Below, piece by piece: positions 40,421 through 51,189 of a DNA stretch of 64,000 bases. The notes below the pieces were generated by a model. The model searched no databases. It was not told the origin of the DNA and was given only the letters and a program-made list of their open reading frames with translations. The stretch is from Procambarus clarkii (lineage: Eukaryota > Arthropoda > Malacostraca > Decapoda > Cambaridae). Made by a program: the position numbers and the translations under genes. Within the stretch, counting starts at the first letter, position 1, and every line of letters begins with the position of its first letter. The stretch lies in the NCBI RefSeq assembly GCF_040958095.1, contig NC_091233.1:21459297-21523296 (forward strand), read 5' to 3'.

Positions 40421-40561
40421 TGTAAGGCGCTACTGACAGATGTATTTAGAGTGTTGAAAGCAGTATTCCCTTGAGATACTTTAGAGCTCATCATAGCTTA
40501 GTCGGTAGTGTGTGTGCGAGCCGACGACATGAATGTATTGTGTGTTTATATGTATATATAC

Positions 40562-40562
<1 letters not shown>

Positions 40563-40636
<74 letters not shown>
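40563..40636. repeat. (GT)n microsatellite
   Basis: About 74 bp of GT. On the minus strand it is the (CA)n that follows the LINE-A tail at 40638-40722. Confidence 0.95.
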
Positions 40637-40637
<1 letters not shown>

Positions 40638-40638
<1 letters not shown>

Positions 40639-40722
40639 ACTAGTTGTGTTTTTACGGGGGTTGAGCTTTGCTCTTTCGGCCCGCCTCTCAACTGTCAATC
40701 AACTGTTTACTAACTACTTTTT
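40638..40722 (-). mobile_element. LINE-A 3' tail, minus strand
   Basis: CTAGTTGTGTTTTTACGGGG, GTTGAGCTTTGCTCTTTC and CCGCCTCTCAACTGTCAATC are the reverse of the LINE-A 3' UTR. No coding part is left. Confidence 0.75.
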
Positions 40723-40744
40723 TTTTTTTTTCCCACACCACACA

Positions 40745-40921
40745 CCCCAGGAAGCAGCCCGTGACAGCTGACTAACTCCCAGGTACCTATTTACTGCTAG
40801 GTAACAGGGGCATTCAGGGTGAAAGAAACTTTGCCCATTTGTTTCTGCCTCGTGCGGGAATCGAACCCGCGCCACAGAATTACGAATCCTGCGCGCTATC
40901 CACCAGGCTACGAGGCCCCTT
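40745..40921 (-). mobile_element. SINE-1, tail missing, minus strand
   Basis: CCAGGAAGCAGCCCGTGACA body, TATTTACTGCTAGGTAACAG, and a complete tRNA-like head (GCCTCGTGCGGGAATCGAAC ... GGCTACGAGGC) of the CGT-anticodon type seen at 4960. Another CCACCAGGCTACGAG echo follows at 40922-40936. Confidence 0.8.
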
Positions 40922-40933
40922 CCACCAGGCTAC

Positions 40934-40936
<3 letters not shown>

Positions 40937-41007
<71 letters not shown>

Positions 41008-41024
41008 TATATATATATATATAA
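40937..41024. repeat. (GT)n then (TA)n
   Basis: About 70 bp of GT passing into about 17 bp of TA directly before MITE-3. Confidence 0.93.
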
Positions 41025-41530
<506 letters not shown>

Positions 41531-41789
41531 CATTCTAGCTAGTGGTTGGTCTGTATGTTAATACAGCCTGTTAATACACCCTGTATATAGGTAAATCTGT
41601 ATGATAATGAATGATGTACTCATTAAAAGCAAGAGCAGACCGGCCAGGGGAGTGAATGAATACATCATTCACATTCATCATTCTGCCTGCTGAATGTATC
41701 AACTGAGTGCCCAAGATCACCACAACTCTCAATATTCTTCACCATTCACTTAATTACTCAACCATTGTCATTAAGGAAGTGGGGAGCGA

Positions 41790-42045
41790 CTAGGGAGCCG
41801 GTCGGCCGAGCGGACAGCACACTGGGCTTGTGATCCTGTGGTCCTGGGTTCGATCCCAGGCGCCGGCGAGAAACAATGGACAGAGTTTCTTTCACCCTAT
41901 GCCCCTGTTACCTAGCAGTAAAATAGGTACCTGGGTGTTAGTCAGCTGTCACGGGCTGCTTCCTGGGGGTGGAAGCCTGGTCGAGGACCGGGCCGCGGGG
42001 ACACTAAAGCCCCGAAATCATCTCAAGATAACCTCAAGATAAGGA
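41790..42045 (+). mobile_element. SINE-1 copy
   Basis: GGGAGCCGGTCGGCCGAGCG head, Thr-type loop CTTGTGA, full body and tail with two terminal CTCAAGATAA repeats. Confidence 0.88.
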
Positions 42046-42394
42046 GATTGTTATTCATTCTTGTTAATTGTTGACTTGAGTTTATACATAGGGGCTCCAT
42101 TTTTTTTATTAGATTTGTTATGGGAATTATAGTTTATATATAAAAATATATATATATAAATTATATATAAAGATGTTTTTTATGCGTGTTATATTTTCTT
42201 CTTTAAACTGAAAGCGGATTTTGAATTTTATATGTATACAATTTATTTATAAAGCATCCCCTACATGTATACTGTGTTATATGATACATAAGTTGGGTTA
42301 TTTATTTCCGTCTTGTTTTTTGGTGGTATTTTCTACGCCGTGCACAGTACATCGTCCTAAGGTTCCCCAACGTCAAGAAACCGTCGTACTAAAG
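42046..42394. other. No feature seen
   Basis: AT-rich with short TATA runs near 42136-42165. Confidence 0.4.
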
Positions 42395-42512
42395 TGCCCT
42401 TATCCTAACCTACCAGAGGACCCACAACAGAAAACGGGACAGTACGTCTCTTTCGCCAGCCGCTTCCATTTTTTCTACTACGACAATTATTGGCCGTATG
42501 TAATACACTGTA
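42395..42512 (-). mobile_element. Fam-X copy, inverted
   Basis: CCTAACCTACCAGAGGACCC, AGAAAACGGGACAGTACGTC, TCGCCAGCCGCTTCCATTTT and ATTGGCCGTATGTAAT, the same order as 15655-15800. Confidence 0.65.
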
Positions 42513-42591
42513 CGAATTACAATATATTACATAATTACACAATCTCAACGTATGAATTGCACTGTACTATGAAAAATTGCGACTCATAAAT

Positions 42592-42690
42592 ATCCACATT
42601 TTCTATGCATCGCTAGATTAGGTTAGGTAGGTGGTTTGGGTTGGTGCGCTTCTGATACGTTAGCACGTCCTATTTTGTACGTTGTGTCAA
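42592..42690 (+). mobile_element. Fam-W copy
   Basis: ACATTTTCTATGCATCGCTA, GATTAGGTTAGGTAGGTGG, TTTGGGTTGGTGCG. The longest Fam-W copy. Confidence 0.5.
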
Positions 42691-42756
42691 CGTACTGGAC
42701 CATTTGTACACCACAAAAGTTGTGCAACTTCATAATTCCACTTATCTGTGCCTCCA

Positions 42757-42815
42757 AGGACCGGGCCGCGGGGACGCTAAGCCCCGAAAATCATCTCAAG
42801 GTAACTACGAGTCAT
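42757..42815 (+). mobile_element. SINE-1/LINE tail fragment
   Basis: AAGGACCGGGCCGCGGGGAC, GCTAAGCCCCGAAAATCATC, TCAAGGTAAC. Tail only, intermediate between the two tail types. Confidence 0.65.
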
Positions 42816-42934
42816 CTTGAGATAGGCAGAAGAGTGACAGTGAATCAAGTAGTTACGTGTAACTACCTCCTCGCTCACCAGGACTCTCAGACCAATCAGA
42901 GCTGCCGACAGCTAATCACAGGATGCCACAGCTT

Positions 42935-43020
42935 GTTAAGTGAGAAGAGGAAGAGAGAGAACGAGGGAGAGGAAGAGAGAGAACGAGGGAGAGAAAGAGA
43001 GCGAGAGATAGAAGATAAAA
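42935..43020. repeat. GA-rich tract
   Basis: Purine-rich sequence (GAGGAAGAGAGAGAACGAGG twice) before CACACACACAG and LINE-A. Confidence 0.8.
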
Positions 43021-43041
43021 AAGAGAGACTGATTCACACAC

Positions 43042-43400
43042 ACACAGAAGAGTTAGGGGGGGACATGATCACCACATTCAAGATTCTGAAGGGAATTGAT
43101 AGGGTAGATAAAGACAGGTTATTTAACACAAGGGGCACACGCACAAGGGGACACAGATGGAAACTGAGTACCCACATGAGCCACAGAGACGTTAGAAGGA
43201 ACTTTTTCAGTGTCAGAGTAGTTAACAGATGGAATGCATTAGGCAGTGATGTGGTGGAGGCTGACTCCATACACAGTTTCAAGTGTAGATATGATAGAGC
43301 CCAATAGGCTCAGGAACCTGTACACCAGTTGATTGACAGTTGAGAGGCGGGACCAAAGAGCCAGAGCTCAATCCCCGCAAGCACAACTAGGTGAGTACAG
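43042..43400 (+). mobile_element. LINE-A, 5'-truncated
   Basis: Starts right after CACACACACACAG. Encodes EELGGDMITTFKILKGIDRV...NFFSVRVVNRWNALG...FKCRYDRAQ and TAG, then the 3' UTR to ACTAGGTGAGTAC. About 90 codons of the RT C-terminal region remain. One extra G near the start (GTTAGGGGGGGACATG) shifts the frame against the 51608 copy. Confidence 0.85.
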
Positions 43401-43410
43401 AAGGTTTAGA

Positions 43411-44264
43411 GATATAGATAACAAATCTTAAAATTAAAACAAATACATTTAACAACACAGGAGTCATTTTGATAGCTAATTAAACGATAACAGTTTGATG
43501 CCACTAAACATATAAATATAAGCTGTTATCATGGAATCTGAGATGTGTTGAAGCCCAGGAAAGACGCCCGAGAAGCTTAAAGCTGAAGACGGGAGTTGCA
43601 GAGAGCAATTAAGGAAACATGAGAGAACAGGTAGGCGTCTTCTCGTGTCCATGCATAATGCAACACCTAACAGGCTGAGAAGTCACGAGCTAACGTTACA
43701 TCGGATGTCAACTCTGAACACACACTATGTAAAGCTATGTTAATGCCTAGATCTGGGTACGTGGGGAGGGGTCGCAATAGGGACAAACCCCACTAAAAGG
43801 GGGGAAATGGCACCGACATCCCGATCGTCCTATGACAATCCCACACCTTCATCTGGTTACCCTGCAAAGTTTGATAAGCCTAGCCCCCAGGAGCCTCCCT
43901 CCAGCCTTAAACAGATAGAATAGATATCTTTTCCACCCCCATCTCCCCCCCCCCTTTCTGCCCACTACCCCCTCTCTACCCCTTCCCAATTTCCCCTATC
44001 CTTCCCCCCTCAAACCTCACACACACAGAGACATTTCCATTCACATATATACAAGTGTTACCCGGCTGAACCCGGGTCTCTTCCCCATCATCTTAGGACA
44101 TCCCTTCGTCCCTTCTCCCCCCCCCCTCCTCTTCCCTTTTTCTCAGAAATTGTATTATTATCACTAAAAACTTTAAGTGGAAACACACGAAATATTGGGT
44201 ACTTCACGTCAATAAAATCGAAATGGTGGCAATTTTCTGAAATATCCTGATATCGGATATCAGG
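43411..44264. other. No supported gene; C-rich patches
   Basis: Unique sequence. C-runs and CCCTTCCC-type pyrimidine strings at 43940-44010 and 44105-44145. No gene or known repeat. Confidence 0.4.
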
Positions 44265-44530
44265 ATATCATAGTCCTGATATCCGTGTACATAGATTTGA
44301 TATCCATGTACATAGGCCTGATATCCGAGTCCATAGCCCTGATATCCGTGTCCATAGCCCTGATATCCGTGCCCATAGCCCTGATATCCGTGCCATTAGC
44401 CCTGATATCCGTGCCCATAGCCCTGATATCTGTGCCCATAGCCCTGATATCTGTGCCCATAGCCCTGATATCCGTGCCCATAGCCCTGATATCTGTGCCC
44501 ATAGACCTGATATCCGTGCCATTAGCCCAA
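44265..44530. repeat. 21-bp minisatellite (GATATCC type)
   Basis: About 12 copies of CCTGATATCCGTGCCCATAG plus C. Each has the GATATC-like palindrome. The same unit forms the interrupted array at 46410-46782. Confidence 0.9.
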
Positions 44531-44734
44531 TCGTGTTCACCACTAATCCGGAGACTTTGTTTAAACAATTCTAATGACCTGAATAATCCTAGAAAAGTAT
44601 GATTTAAATGGGAATTAATCCCCAATTTCCGGATTTGGACCAAATATTGAATAAGTTGTTCAAGCACCATTAAGCCTGGGACCTATTTTTCTTCCCATTT
44701 TTAAACATAATTCTAGTGAACCCAGAATGATTTA

Positions 44735-45180
44735 TTGAAGCAAGAGTTATCTTTGTCGACAGATAACAGAATCTGCTCACTTCTGTTACCTTTGTCGACA
44801 GATAACAGGATTTGCTCAATTGTGTTACCTTTGTCGACAGATAACAGAATCTTCTAAATTCTGTTAACCTTTGTCGACAGATAACAGAATCTGTTAAATT
44901 CTGTTACCTTTGTCGACAGATAACAGAATCTGTTAAATTCTGTTACCTTTGTCGACAGATAACAGAATCTCCTAAATTCTGTTACCATTGTCGACAGATA
45001 ACAGAATCTGTTCACTTCTGTTACCTTTGTCGACAGATAACAGAATCTGCTCAATTCTGTTACCTTTGTCGACAGATAACAGAATCTCCTAAATTCTGTT
45101 ACCATTGTCGACAGATAACAGAATCTGCTCAATTCTGTTACCTTTGTCGACAGATAACAGAATCTGCTCACTTCTGTTAT
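44735..45180. repeat. 39-bp minisatellite
   Basis: Eleven copies of TTACCTTTGTCGACAGATAA plus CAGAATCTGCTCAATTCTG. One has a base insertion. Each unit can fold between CTGTTA and TAACAG. The 105-codon minus frame is a by-product. Confidence 0.92.
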
Positions 45181-45509
45181 CGTCTATCTCTCAGATATAT
45201 CCCATATTGACTCAGGACCCAACTACAAGTGCCAAATCTGTTAATATTTTTTTGTAATTGCAAAATTGCAACGCAGCAGCGATTGCAAGAGCTCGTACTG
45301 ATAAGAGCCTTCACACCAAACTTTTCCGCAGGTCCCTCCTTCTCACCATACCCGCTGCATTGATAACAGCTTCTACACATTCAAAAGCAACTTCGCTGAC
45401 AATTTTTTATCAACATAACTTTCCCTCCTCAAGGAGCGATACGGTTCAGGTATACCACTGTATGTATACCGCTATGTGTACCAGAATGCATACCAGAATG
45501 AATGACGTG
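45181..45509. other. No supported gene
   Basis: Unique sequence. The 86-codon plus frame (45258-45518) has no recognised motif. Confidence 0.4.
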
Positions 45510-45600
45510 AGTGGTTAGAAGACTGAGCTGCCAGGGGTTACACAGGCTGCCTAGGTTCGAATCCTTGAGGGGTCATAGAGGTATATATAGGAAAGGCCTC
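45510..45600 (+). mobile_element. tRNA-like SINE head
   Basis: GTGAGTGGTTAGAAGACTGA (box A type) and CTAGGTTCGAATCCTTGAGG (box B). No clear tail. Single member in this window. Confidence 0.45.
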
Positions 45601-45674
45601 TTCACCATTGACAAGTCCACCAGGCTGTTAAACCCCTGTGATCACCCTGGAATGAATGAATGAATGAACTATGA

Positions 45675-45842
45675 GAAGGAAGCACCAAGCCATTGCGACT
45701 CTATAGCATTTGGAAGGGGTCAGGGTAAGGGTTTGGGATGGGACGGTGGAAAGGAATTGTTCCCAACCACTTGGACGGTCGGGGATTGAACGCCGACCTG
45801 CATGAAGCGAGACCATCGCTCTACCGTCCAGCCCAAGTGGCT
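45675..45842 (-). mobile_element. SINE-2 copy, minus strand
   Basis: AAGCACCAAGCCATTGCGAC, GTCAGGGTAAGGGTTTGGGA, GGGGATTGAACGCCGACCTG and GACCATCGCTCTACCGTCCA, the reversed SINE-2 body and head, well preserved. Confidence 0.82.
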
Positions 45843-45894
45843 GGGATCACCCCGGAAGCACACACGAAAAACACATCAATGATGGGAACACCTC

Positions 45895-45972
45895 ACAATC
45901 GACTTGAGAATGGTCCAGGACGGACCGAAACGTCGTCGTCCCTTCTCTTTCTAGTGTGTGGTCTAATCAACT
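45895..45972 (+). mobile_element. Fam-Y half copy
   Basis: CACAATCGACTTGAGAATGG, TCCAGGACGGACCGAAACGT, CTAGTGTGTGGTCTAATC. One arm of the palindrome at 20535. Confidence 0.68.
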
Positions 45973-46084
45973 CGTCAATAATGCGTTCTTAGTGCTTGAA
46001 ATCTTGCAAACTTCGTGTGCTTGGAGAAACAGTCCTGTGTAATCTCTCGTGGGGCGAATTTGACGACCTGATGCAATCCTGTGA

Positions 46085-46185
46085 CCCAAAAAAACTCACA
46101 GGAGACTCAGTCGATTAAGGCAGTGTCTGGGATGCTCCCGGACGCAGGTTCGAATCCTCGTCACGGCCCTTGTGGATTTGCTCAC
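46085..46185 (+). mobile_element. SINE-3 copy
   Basis: ACTCAGTCGATTAAGGCAGT (box A type), GCAGGTTCGAATCCTCGTCA (box B), CGGCCCTTGTGGATTTG. The head seems derived from a Leu/Ser-like tRNA (GATTAAGGC), an inference. Confidence 0.65.
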
Positions 46186-46409
46186 AGGAGAGTTCGTTCA
46201 TCCCAGAGATTGTTGGAAAGTGTAAATGCGTCTCTTGCAGGTGTGACAATGTGAATCTTGCAGAATATGCCAGGGGTTAACCTGGGCCGACTGCTGGCAT
46301 TAACCTAAGTCAAGCGGTTAACAATTTGGAGGAGGACCTACCTAGTTATATCTCTATTACCTGCTGGAAAGGTATTGAGGTAAAATCTCAGTGGAGTTAT
46401 AACTCGAAA

Positions 46410-46463
46410 TATGTAGCTCTGATATTCGTGTTCGTAGCCCTGATATCCGTGCCCATAGCCCTG
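46410..46463. repeat. 21-bp GATATCC array, left part
   Basis: Two to three units (CGTAGCCCTGATATCCGTGC) before the MITE-2 insertion. Confidence 0.8.
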
Positions 46464-46667
46464 ATATCCCTGGAAAAACAAACCGAAACTGTCTCTATTT
46501 TCCGCTTGTTACAACTTGTAATAAAGTTGTTACATCTTGGCTTAACGTGTTTATGACGTATTAGAACGTTGTTACAACTTGCTATATTGGTTGTTATAAC
46601 TGGTTAGGACGTGTTAAAACTTGTTCGAACGTTGTACCAACGTCGTAGTTTCGGTGTGTGTTTGGTG
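46464..46667. mobile_element. MITE-2 nested in the 21-bp array
   Basis: Left end CCCTGGAAAAACAAACCGAA, right end GTTTCGGTGTGTGTTTGGTG. The interior is nearly identical to 21806-22012. Array units lie on both sides, so it inserted into the minisatellite. Confidence 0.82.
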
Positions 46668-46782
46668 GGATTCGTGTTCGTAGCCCTGATATCCGTGCGC
46701 ATAGTTCTGATATCCGTGCGCATAGCCCTGATATCCGTGCCCATAGCCCTGATATCCGTGCGCATAGCCCTGATATTGAAAC
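46668..46782. repeat. 21-bp GATATCC array, right part
   Basis: Five units (CCTGATATCCGTGCGCATAG), resuming with the same TTCGTGTTCGTAGCCCTG phrase seen left of the MITE. Confidence 0.85.
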
Positions 46783-47354
46783 ATTATCCCTAAAAACTGT
46801 CCCTGACTAGCTAAAAAAAATTACCTTTCCGATTACATCAACCTAATTTTAAGTCCATAAAAATTTACTCCAGTCGTATTATTGTAAATTTATGTCCCCC
46901 ATAAATATTTACATAAAAAAAAACTCATCACGCGTACAACATTTCATGTTTAAATAATAAAAGCCTGATACCCTATTACCATATTTGCGGAGACACTCAA
47001 TTTGCGAAATATCCATGCCATAAATTCCCGACACCACCATTAGAGGAAATAAAAATATTAATGTGAACCTGAAACTCCATTAGTGCCGTCGGGGCAACGT
47101 TTTCTAACATTCAGGCAACATTAACGCTGAGGTAAGTACATTATAGTTGGCCAGTTGGCCAGGGACGGAGGGTGAATGTTGCGGTTAGGTTTTCTTTAGG
47201 TTTCCTTCAAGTGTAATGAGTTACGAAGGGGGCGGCCATGTTTTAACTTTTTTAATATAGTTAGTGTTGTTAGTAAGGTGTTCTGAGTTTTTTTTCTATG
47301 AGGAATTTGTTATCTAGACTGTTCTTAGTAGGGTAGGTGTTCTTTATATCTGTA
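46783..47354. other. No supported gene
   Basis: AT-rich unique sequence. No gene or repeat recognised. Confidence 0.4.
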
Positions 47355-47432
47355 AACAAAGCCGCTATCATTGGTGAAAAATGTAGAGGCTTCGTATGTC
47401 AATGCGAAAATGCTTCATGAATCCTGTTCTGA
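47355..47432 (-). mobile_element. Degenerate MITE-1 right end
   Basis: TGTAAACAAAGCCGC, GAAAAATGTAGAGGCTTCGT and AATGCTTCATGAATCCTGTT line up with the MITE-1 right inverted repeat at 1660-1735 with many changes. A single, old, unexpanded copy. Confidence 0.5.
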
Positions 47433-47499
47433 GAAACGACCATCTTGGGTTCGCAGTACATCCTCATAAATAAATACCTAAAGTCCACTCCATCCACCC

Positions 47500-47820
47500 G
47501 TCAAACCCTCAGCTGTTTATGAATGAAAAACGGTTTACACACGACTCACAACTGATGACGTTCGAACACTTCCGGAACAAGTGCTTCACTGACGAATTTT
47601 GTTCGAACCACAATGCTGTAAATGCTTCACTCACGTACTACAAATACAAATAATCACCAACAGAACCTAAACATCTAATCTAACCTATGCCTATATATGC
47701 ACAATATGCTAATATATTATTAATTTATATTTGAGAAAATTTCCGTTTTGAATGAACAGCATGTAAAAATTTATGACTGCGTCTGTGGGGTCGACCGCTG
47801 GGAGGAATGGACTGGAATCG
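47500..47820 (-). mobile_element. Fam-V, unexpanded copy, minus strand
   Basis: Reversed relative to 53070-53560: TTTATGAATGAAAAACGGTT, GTTCGAACACTTCCGGAAC, then CCTAAACATCTAATCTAACC in a single short block, then TTTTGAATGAACAGC and GGTCGACCGCTGGGAGGAAT. This copy shows what the element looks like without the TTAGG array. Confidence 0.65.
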
Positions 47821-48184
47821 AGGACGGGTTGCCCTGTTGAAGTATTCCTAAACACTATTTAAGTGTTTAACAAGAAGTCGGCACTCAGCTGGCCTCCCCC
47901 CCCCCCCCACTCACCAGGTTTGAGATCCATTTACTAGGATGGGTACTGGGTACATAATAAACACATTAATCTATGTGGTGTGGGGTCGGAGACGTGTTCG
48001 ATTCTGTATATTACTGCTCTTGCCAGAGGTACACGGAGAACAGGTGTCCGAGGCAGGTGTTACAGGCGATATTGGTCGCGCTCTACTACACAAGTGAGCA
48101 GCTGTGCATAACCCGGATGGCATGGATCTTCAGACACAGACACACACTGAGATGGTGACATGTGAAATGAGACAATAGTACAAG
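47821..48184. other. No supported gene
   Basis: A C-run at 47898-47909. The 61-codon frame at 47973-48158 lacks any motif. Confidence 0.4.
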
Positions 48185-48272
48185 TGGAACCTCGGTCCAA
48201 CGAACCTCGGGCCAATGAATCTCGGTCCAACGAACCTCGGGCCGATGAATCTCGGTCCAACGAATCTCGCTT
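48185..48272. repeat. 18-bp repeat
   Basis: Five copies of CTCGGTCCAACGAACCTC type units alternating with CTCGGGCCAATGAAT. Confidence 0.85.
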
Positions 48273-48841
48273 CAGCAAAATCTCCGGTTGGAACACACCT
48301 ATCCATGGCAGATTTACTCGCCCGATTCCATGCACAGGAGTCGCTGAAGCGGGATATGTGTGGATTTGCTTAGGATGTTGAGACTGAGTTTACAGATCCT
48401 TGTCCTCATATCCCAGCACCTTGTGTACTCGTATCCCAGCACCTTACTGTCTATATTAACGAATATAACCTCGCATGGCGTGCGTTCCTTCACTGCCACC
48501 AGGTAATGTTTATGATAATGTTTCTGCCGTCATAACCCCAGGTATCTAAACAGATCGACCACATTCAACATTTCAACATTTGTTTCAGGCATACTTTCAT
48601 CCACATTCACTATTAACAAAGTCTTTTCTCCCATAATGCAATTTTCAACTAATCTATGCAACTCCTCAACTCTAAAAGAACTAGACAGTACTTTGTAAAT
48701 TCAATTTTACATAAATTGGTCATATTAGGTCCATACACAAGGTATACACTGTATTTCAACGTTCTAGCTCAGAGCCGTTCTCTTCCCCCCCCCCTTTATA
48801 TATATAGTGAACCCCAGGTTTAAACATCATATAAAAAAAAA
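48273..48841. other. No supported gene
   Basis: Unique sequence. CATATCCCAGCACCTTGTG occurs near 48408 and an echo lies near 62812. No gene recognised. Confidence 0.4.
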
Positions 48842-48936
48842 CAGTACAGGCCTATTGGCTTATATGAAAGAGCTCTTATTTATACCAACCCAATCCCACT
48901 CATATATATGTCTAACCTACGCTTGAAACACTAGTA
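48842..48936 (-). mobile_element. LINE-D 3' end, unexpanded, minus strand
   Basis: CAGGCCTATTGGCTTATATG (single unit position), CCAACCCAATCCCACTCATA, TATGTCTAACCTACGCTTGA, the same order as 21362-21476. Confidence 0.68.
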
Positions 48937-49034
48937 TAATAAACTTTCCGGTAATTTGTTCTATGAACAATCCTGTCATAGACCAATCTGCACTTCTACA
49001 AAGAACCCTTTAGGTGTATTTAAGAGAACACAGT

Positions 49035-49104
49035 TCCATATCTACCTTGAAGAGTTTCCGGGACTTAGCTTCCCTGTGGCCCGGTCGTCGACCAGGCCTC
49101 CTAA
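49035..49104 (-). mobile_element. LINE-B2 type tail, minus strand
   Basis: CTACCTTGAAGAGTTTCCGG, GACTTAGCTTCCCTGTGGCC, CGGTCGTCGACCAGGCCTCC. Tail only, diverged. Confidence 0.6.
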
Positions 49105-49234
49105 ATCTAATCTAGAGCAGGAAGGAAAAAATTGCATTCCAGTCCGCCATTTAAGACGAGTCCATTTTCCATTGAATAGGTCTCGTTTTCTTTCAATCTC
49201 CTCCCAAGTTTATCTACCTGACGCGCAATACTTC

Positions 49235-49272
49235 TGGATCCTTCGGGATCCTTCGGGATCCTTCGGGATCTT
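49235..49272. repeat. 12-bp repeat
   Basis: GGATCCTTCGGGATCCTTCG: about three copies in tandem. Confidence 0.85.
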
Positions 49273-49439
49273 CTGCAGGATGTCCCAAGCTCCTCAGCGT
49301 CGACAAGGAGGCCTGGTGGCCAGGATTGCTTCCTTCTGACAAGAGGTGTTCATGTGAGGACATGTAATCTCCATTTCTATAACGTATGTCAGTCAGTTGG
49401 TGTAGGCTGAATGAGAGTGGTGGAGCTTAACTTGAACCC

Positions 49440-49580
49440 TTATACAATACAATACAATTTTATTTAGGTAAGGTACATACATACAACAAATTTTTACAAG
49501 GATTGGTTGACTTATAGGTAGAGCTAGTACATACAATGCCTAAAGCCACTATTACGCAAAGCGTTTCGGGCATCATTTAT
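49440..49580 (-). mobile_element. LINE-C 3' end, minus strand
   Basis: TACAATACAATACAATTTTA (tail microsatellite) then TTTAGGTAAGGTACATACAT and GCTAGTACATACAATGCCTA, AAAGCCACTATTACGCAAAG, CGTTTCGGGCA. Shares all blocks with 49645-49806. Read on the minus strand it ends in AATAAAA and a short-repeat tail. Confidence 0.6.
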
Positions 49581-49644
49581 AGTGTGTGAGTAGCTCCTAC
49601 TGATTGTATATGGCCTCCACTGAATACACACAGCCCTATATTAA

Positions 49645-49646
49645 GT

Positions 49647-49690
<44 letters not shown>

Positions 49691-49806
49691 TTTTATTTAG
49701 GCAAAGGTACATACATAAAGAGATTTTACAAAGTTTGTTGGCTTTATAGATAGAGCTAGTACATACAATGCCTAAAGCCACTATTACGCAAAGCGTTTCG
49801 GGCAGG
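49645..49806 (-). mobile_element. LINE-C 3' end with (TAA)n tail, minus strand
   Basis: (TAATAA)n of about 40 bp, then TTTTTATTTAGGCAAAGGTA and the same AATGCCTAAAGCCACTATTA and CGTTTCGGGCAG blocks. Two copies of one family in the same orientation within 400 bp. Confidence 0.62.
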
Positions 49807-50049
49807 GTTTCGGTTCGAGTTTCGGGCAGTTTCGGGCAATAGTTCCCAGTGAGGCCTATATAGTCTACATATAGCCCTTATGAAGCATATAACCCCGATA
49901 TAAGACGATGTATGCTATTAGTAAAGGAGGACTTAACAGAGCAAAGGACATTGTGTTGGATTATTTCTATGTTTTGCATCCTATTGGACGAGAGAAATTA
50001 TAGTGAACATTTATGTTAGGGTGATTGAATTAGCCATTTTATATTATGT

Positions 50050-50216
50050 AGATACCTGATCCAAAGGATACCTGATCAACCAGGCTGTGACTCATACGTC
50101 AGGCTGCGAGCAGCCGCGTCCAACAGCCTGGTTGATCAGTCCGGCAACCAGGAGGCCTGGTCGACGACCGGGCCGCGGGGACGCTAAGCCCCGGAAGCAC
50201 CTCAAGGTAGATTATC
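50050..50216 (+). mobile_element. LINE-B2 3' end (SINE-1 partner tail)
   Basis: Reads DQPGCDSYVRLRAAASNSLV, DQSGNQEAWSTTGPRGR and then TAA, homologous to LINE-B at 61097-61218 (DQPGCGGYVGLRAAPSNSLV). From GGAGGCCTGGTCG onward it matches the SINE-1 tail in the same frame (EAWSRTGPRGH, stop). Ends CACCTCAAGGTA. 5'-truncated. Confidence 0.8.
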
Positions 50217-50224
50217 CATATTGT

Positions 50225-51070
50225 ATTTTACGATATAGGTGGACTATAAGTCCACCTATATTGTGGACTATAAGTCCACCTATATTGTAGACTATAAGTC
50301 CACCTATATTGTAGACTATAAGTCCACCTATATTGTGGACTATAAGTCCACCTATATTGTAGACTATAAGTCCACCTATATTGTAGACTATAAGTCCACC
50401 TATATTGTAGACTATAAGTCCACCTATATTGTAGACTATAAGTCCACCTATATTGTAGACTATAAGTCCACCTATATTGTAGACTATAAGTCCACCTATA
50501 TTGTAGACTATAAGTCCACCTATATTGTGGACTATAAGTCCACCTATATTGTGGACTATAAGTCCACCTATATTGTAGACTATAAGTCCACCTATATTGT
50601 AGACTATAAGTCCACCTATATTGTAGACTATAAGTCCACCTATATTGTAGACTATAAGTCCACCTATATTGTAGACTATAAGTCCACCTATATTGTAGAC
50701 TATAAGTCCACCTATATTGTGGACTATAAGTCCACCTATATTGTAGACTATAAGTCCACCTATATTGTAGACTATAAGTCCACCTATATTGTGGACTATA
50801 AGTCCACCTATATTGTAGACTATAAGTCCACCTATATTGTAGACTATAAGTCCACCTATATTGTGGACTATAAGTCCACCTATATTGTGGACTATAAGTC
50901 CACCTATATTGTGGACTATAAGTCCACCTATATTGTGGACTATAAGTCCACCTATATTGTAGACTATAAGTCCACCTATATTGTAGACTATAAGTCCACC
51001 TATATTGTGGACTATAAGTCCACCTATATTGTGGACTATAAGTCCACCTATATTGTGGACTATAAGTCCA
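50225..51070. repeat. 24-bp hairpin minisatellite, 35 copies
   Basis: Exact 24-bp units (GACTATAAGTCCACCTATAT plus TGTA/TGTG) with only a G/A switch and no length change. The G form makes GGACT-ATA-AGTCC, a perfect palindrome, in each unit. It begins about 10 bp after the LINE-B2 end. Confidence 0.95.
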
Positions 51071-51189
51071 AATACTGACTTGCTAGAGCTTTTGTATTCA
51101 GCATTTGACTTAAACATCGTGAACCTCTAAGAGATCGAAGGTTCCAGAACCTGTACATTATTATAGTGAAGTTTGAGAACCAGAGCGTA

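Noticed and set aside
42636-43307. 223-codon frame ending in a LINE-A C-terminus
   Set aside because: A chance join of tail fragment, GA-rich tract and the truncated LINE-A; only the last part is a real remnant.
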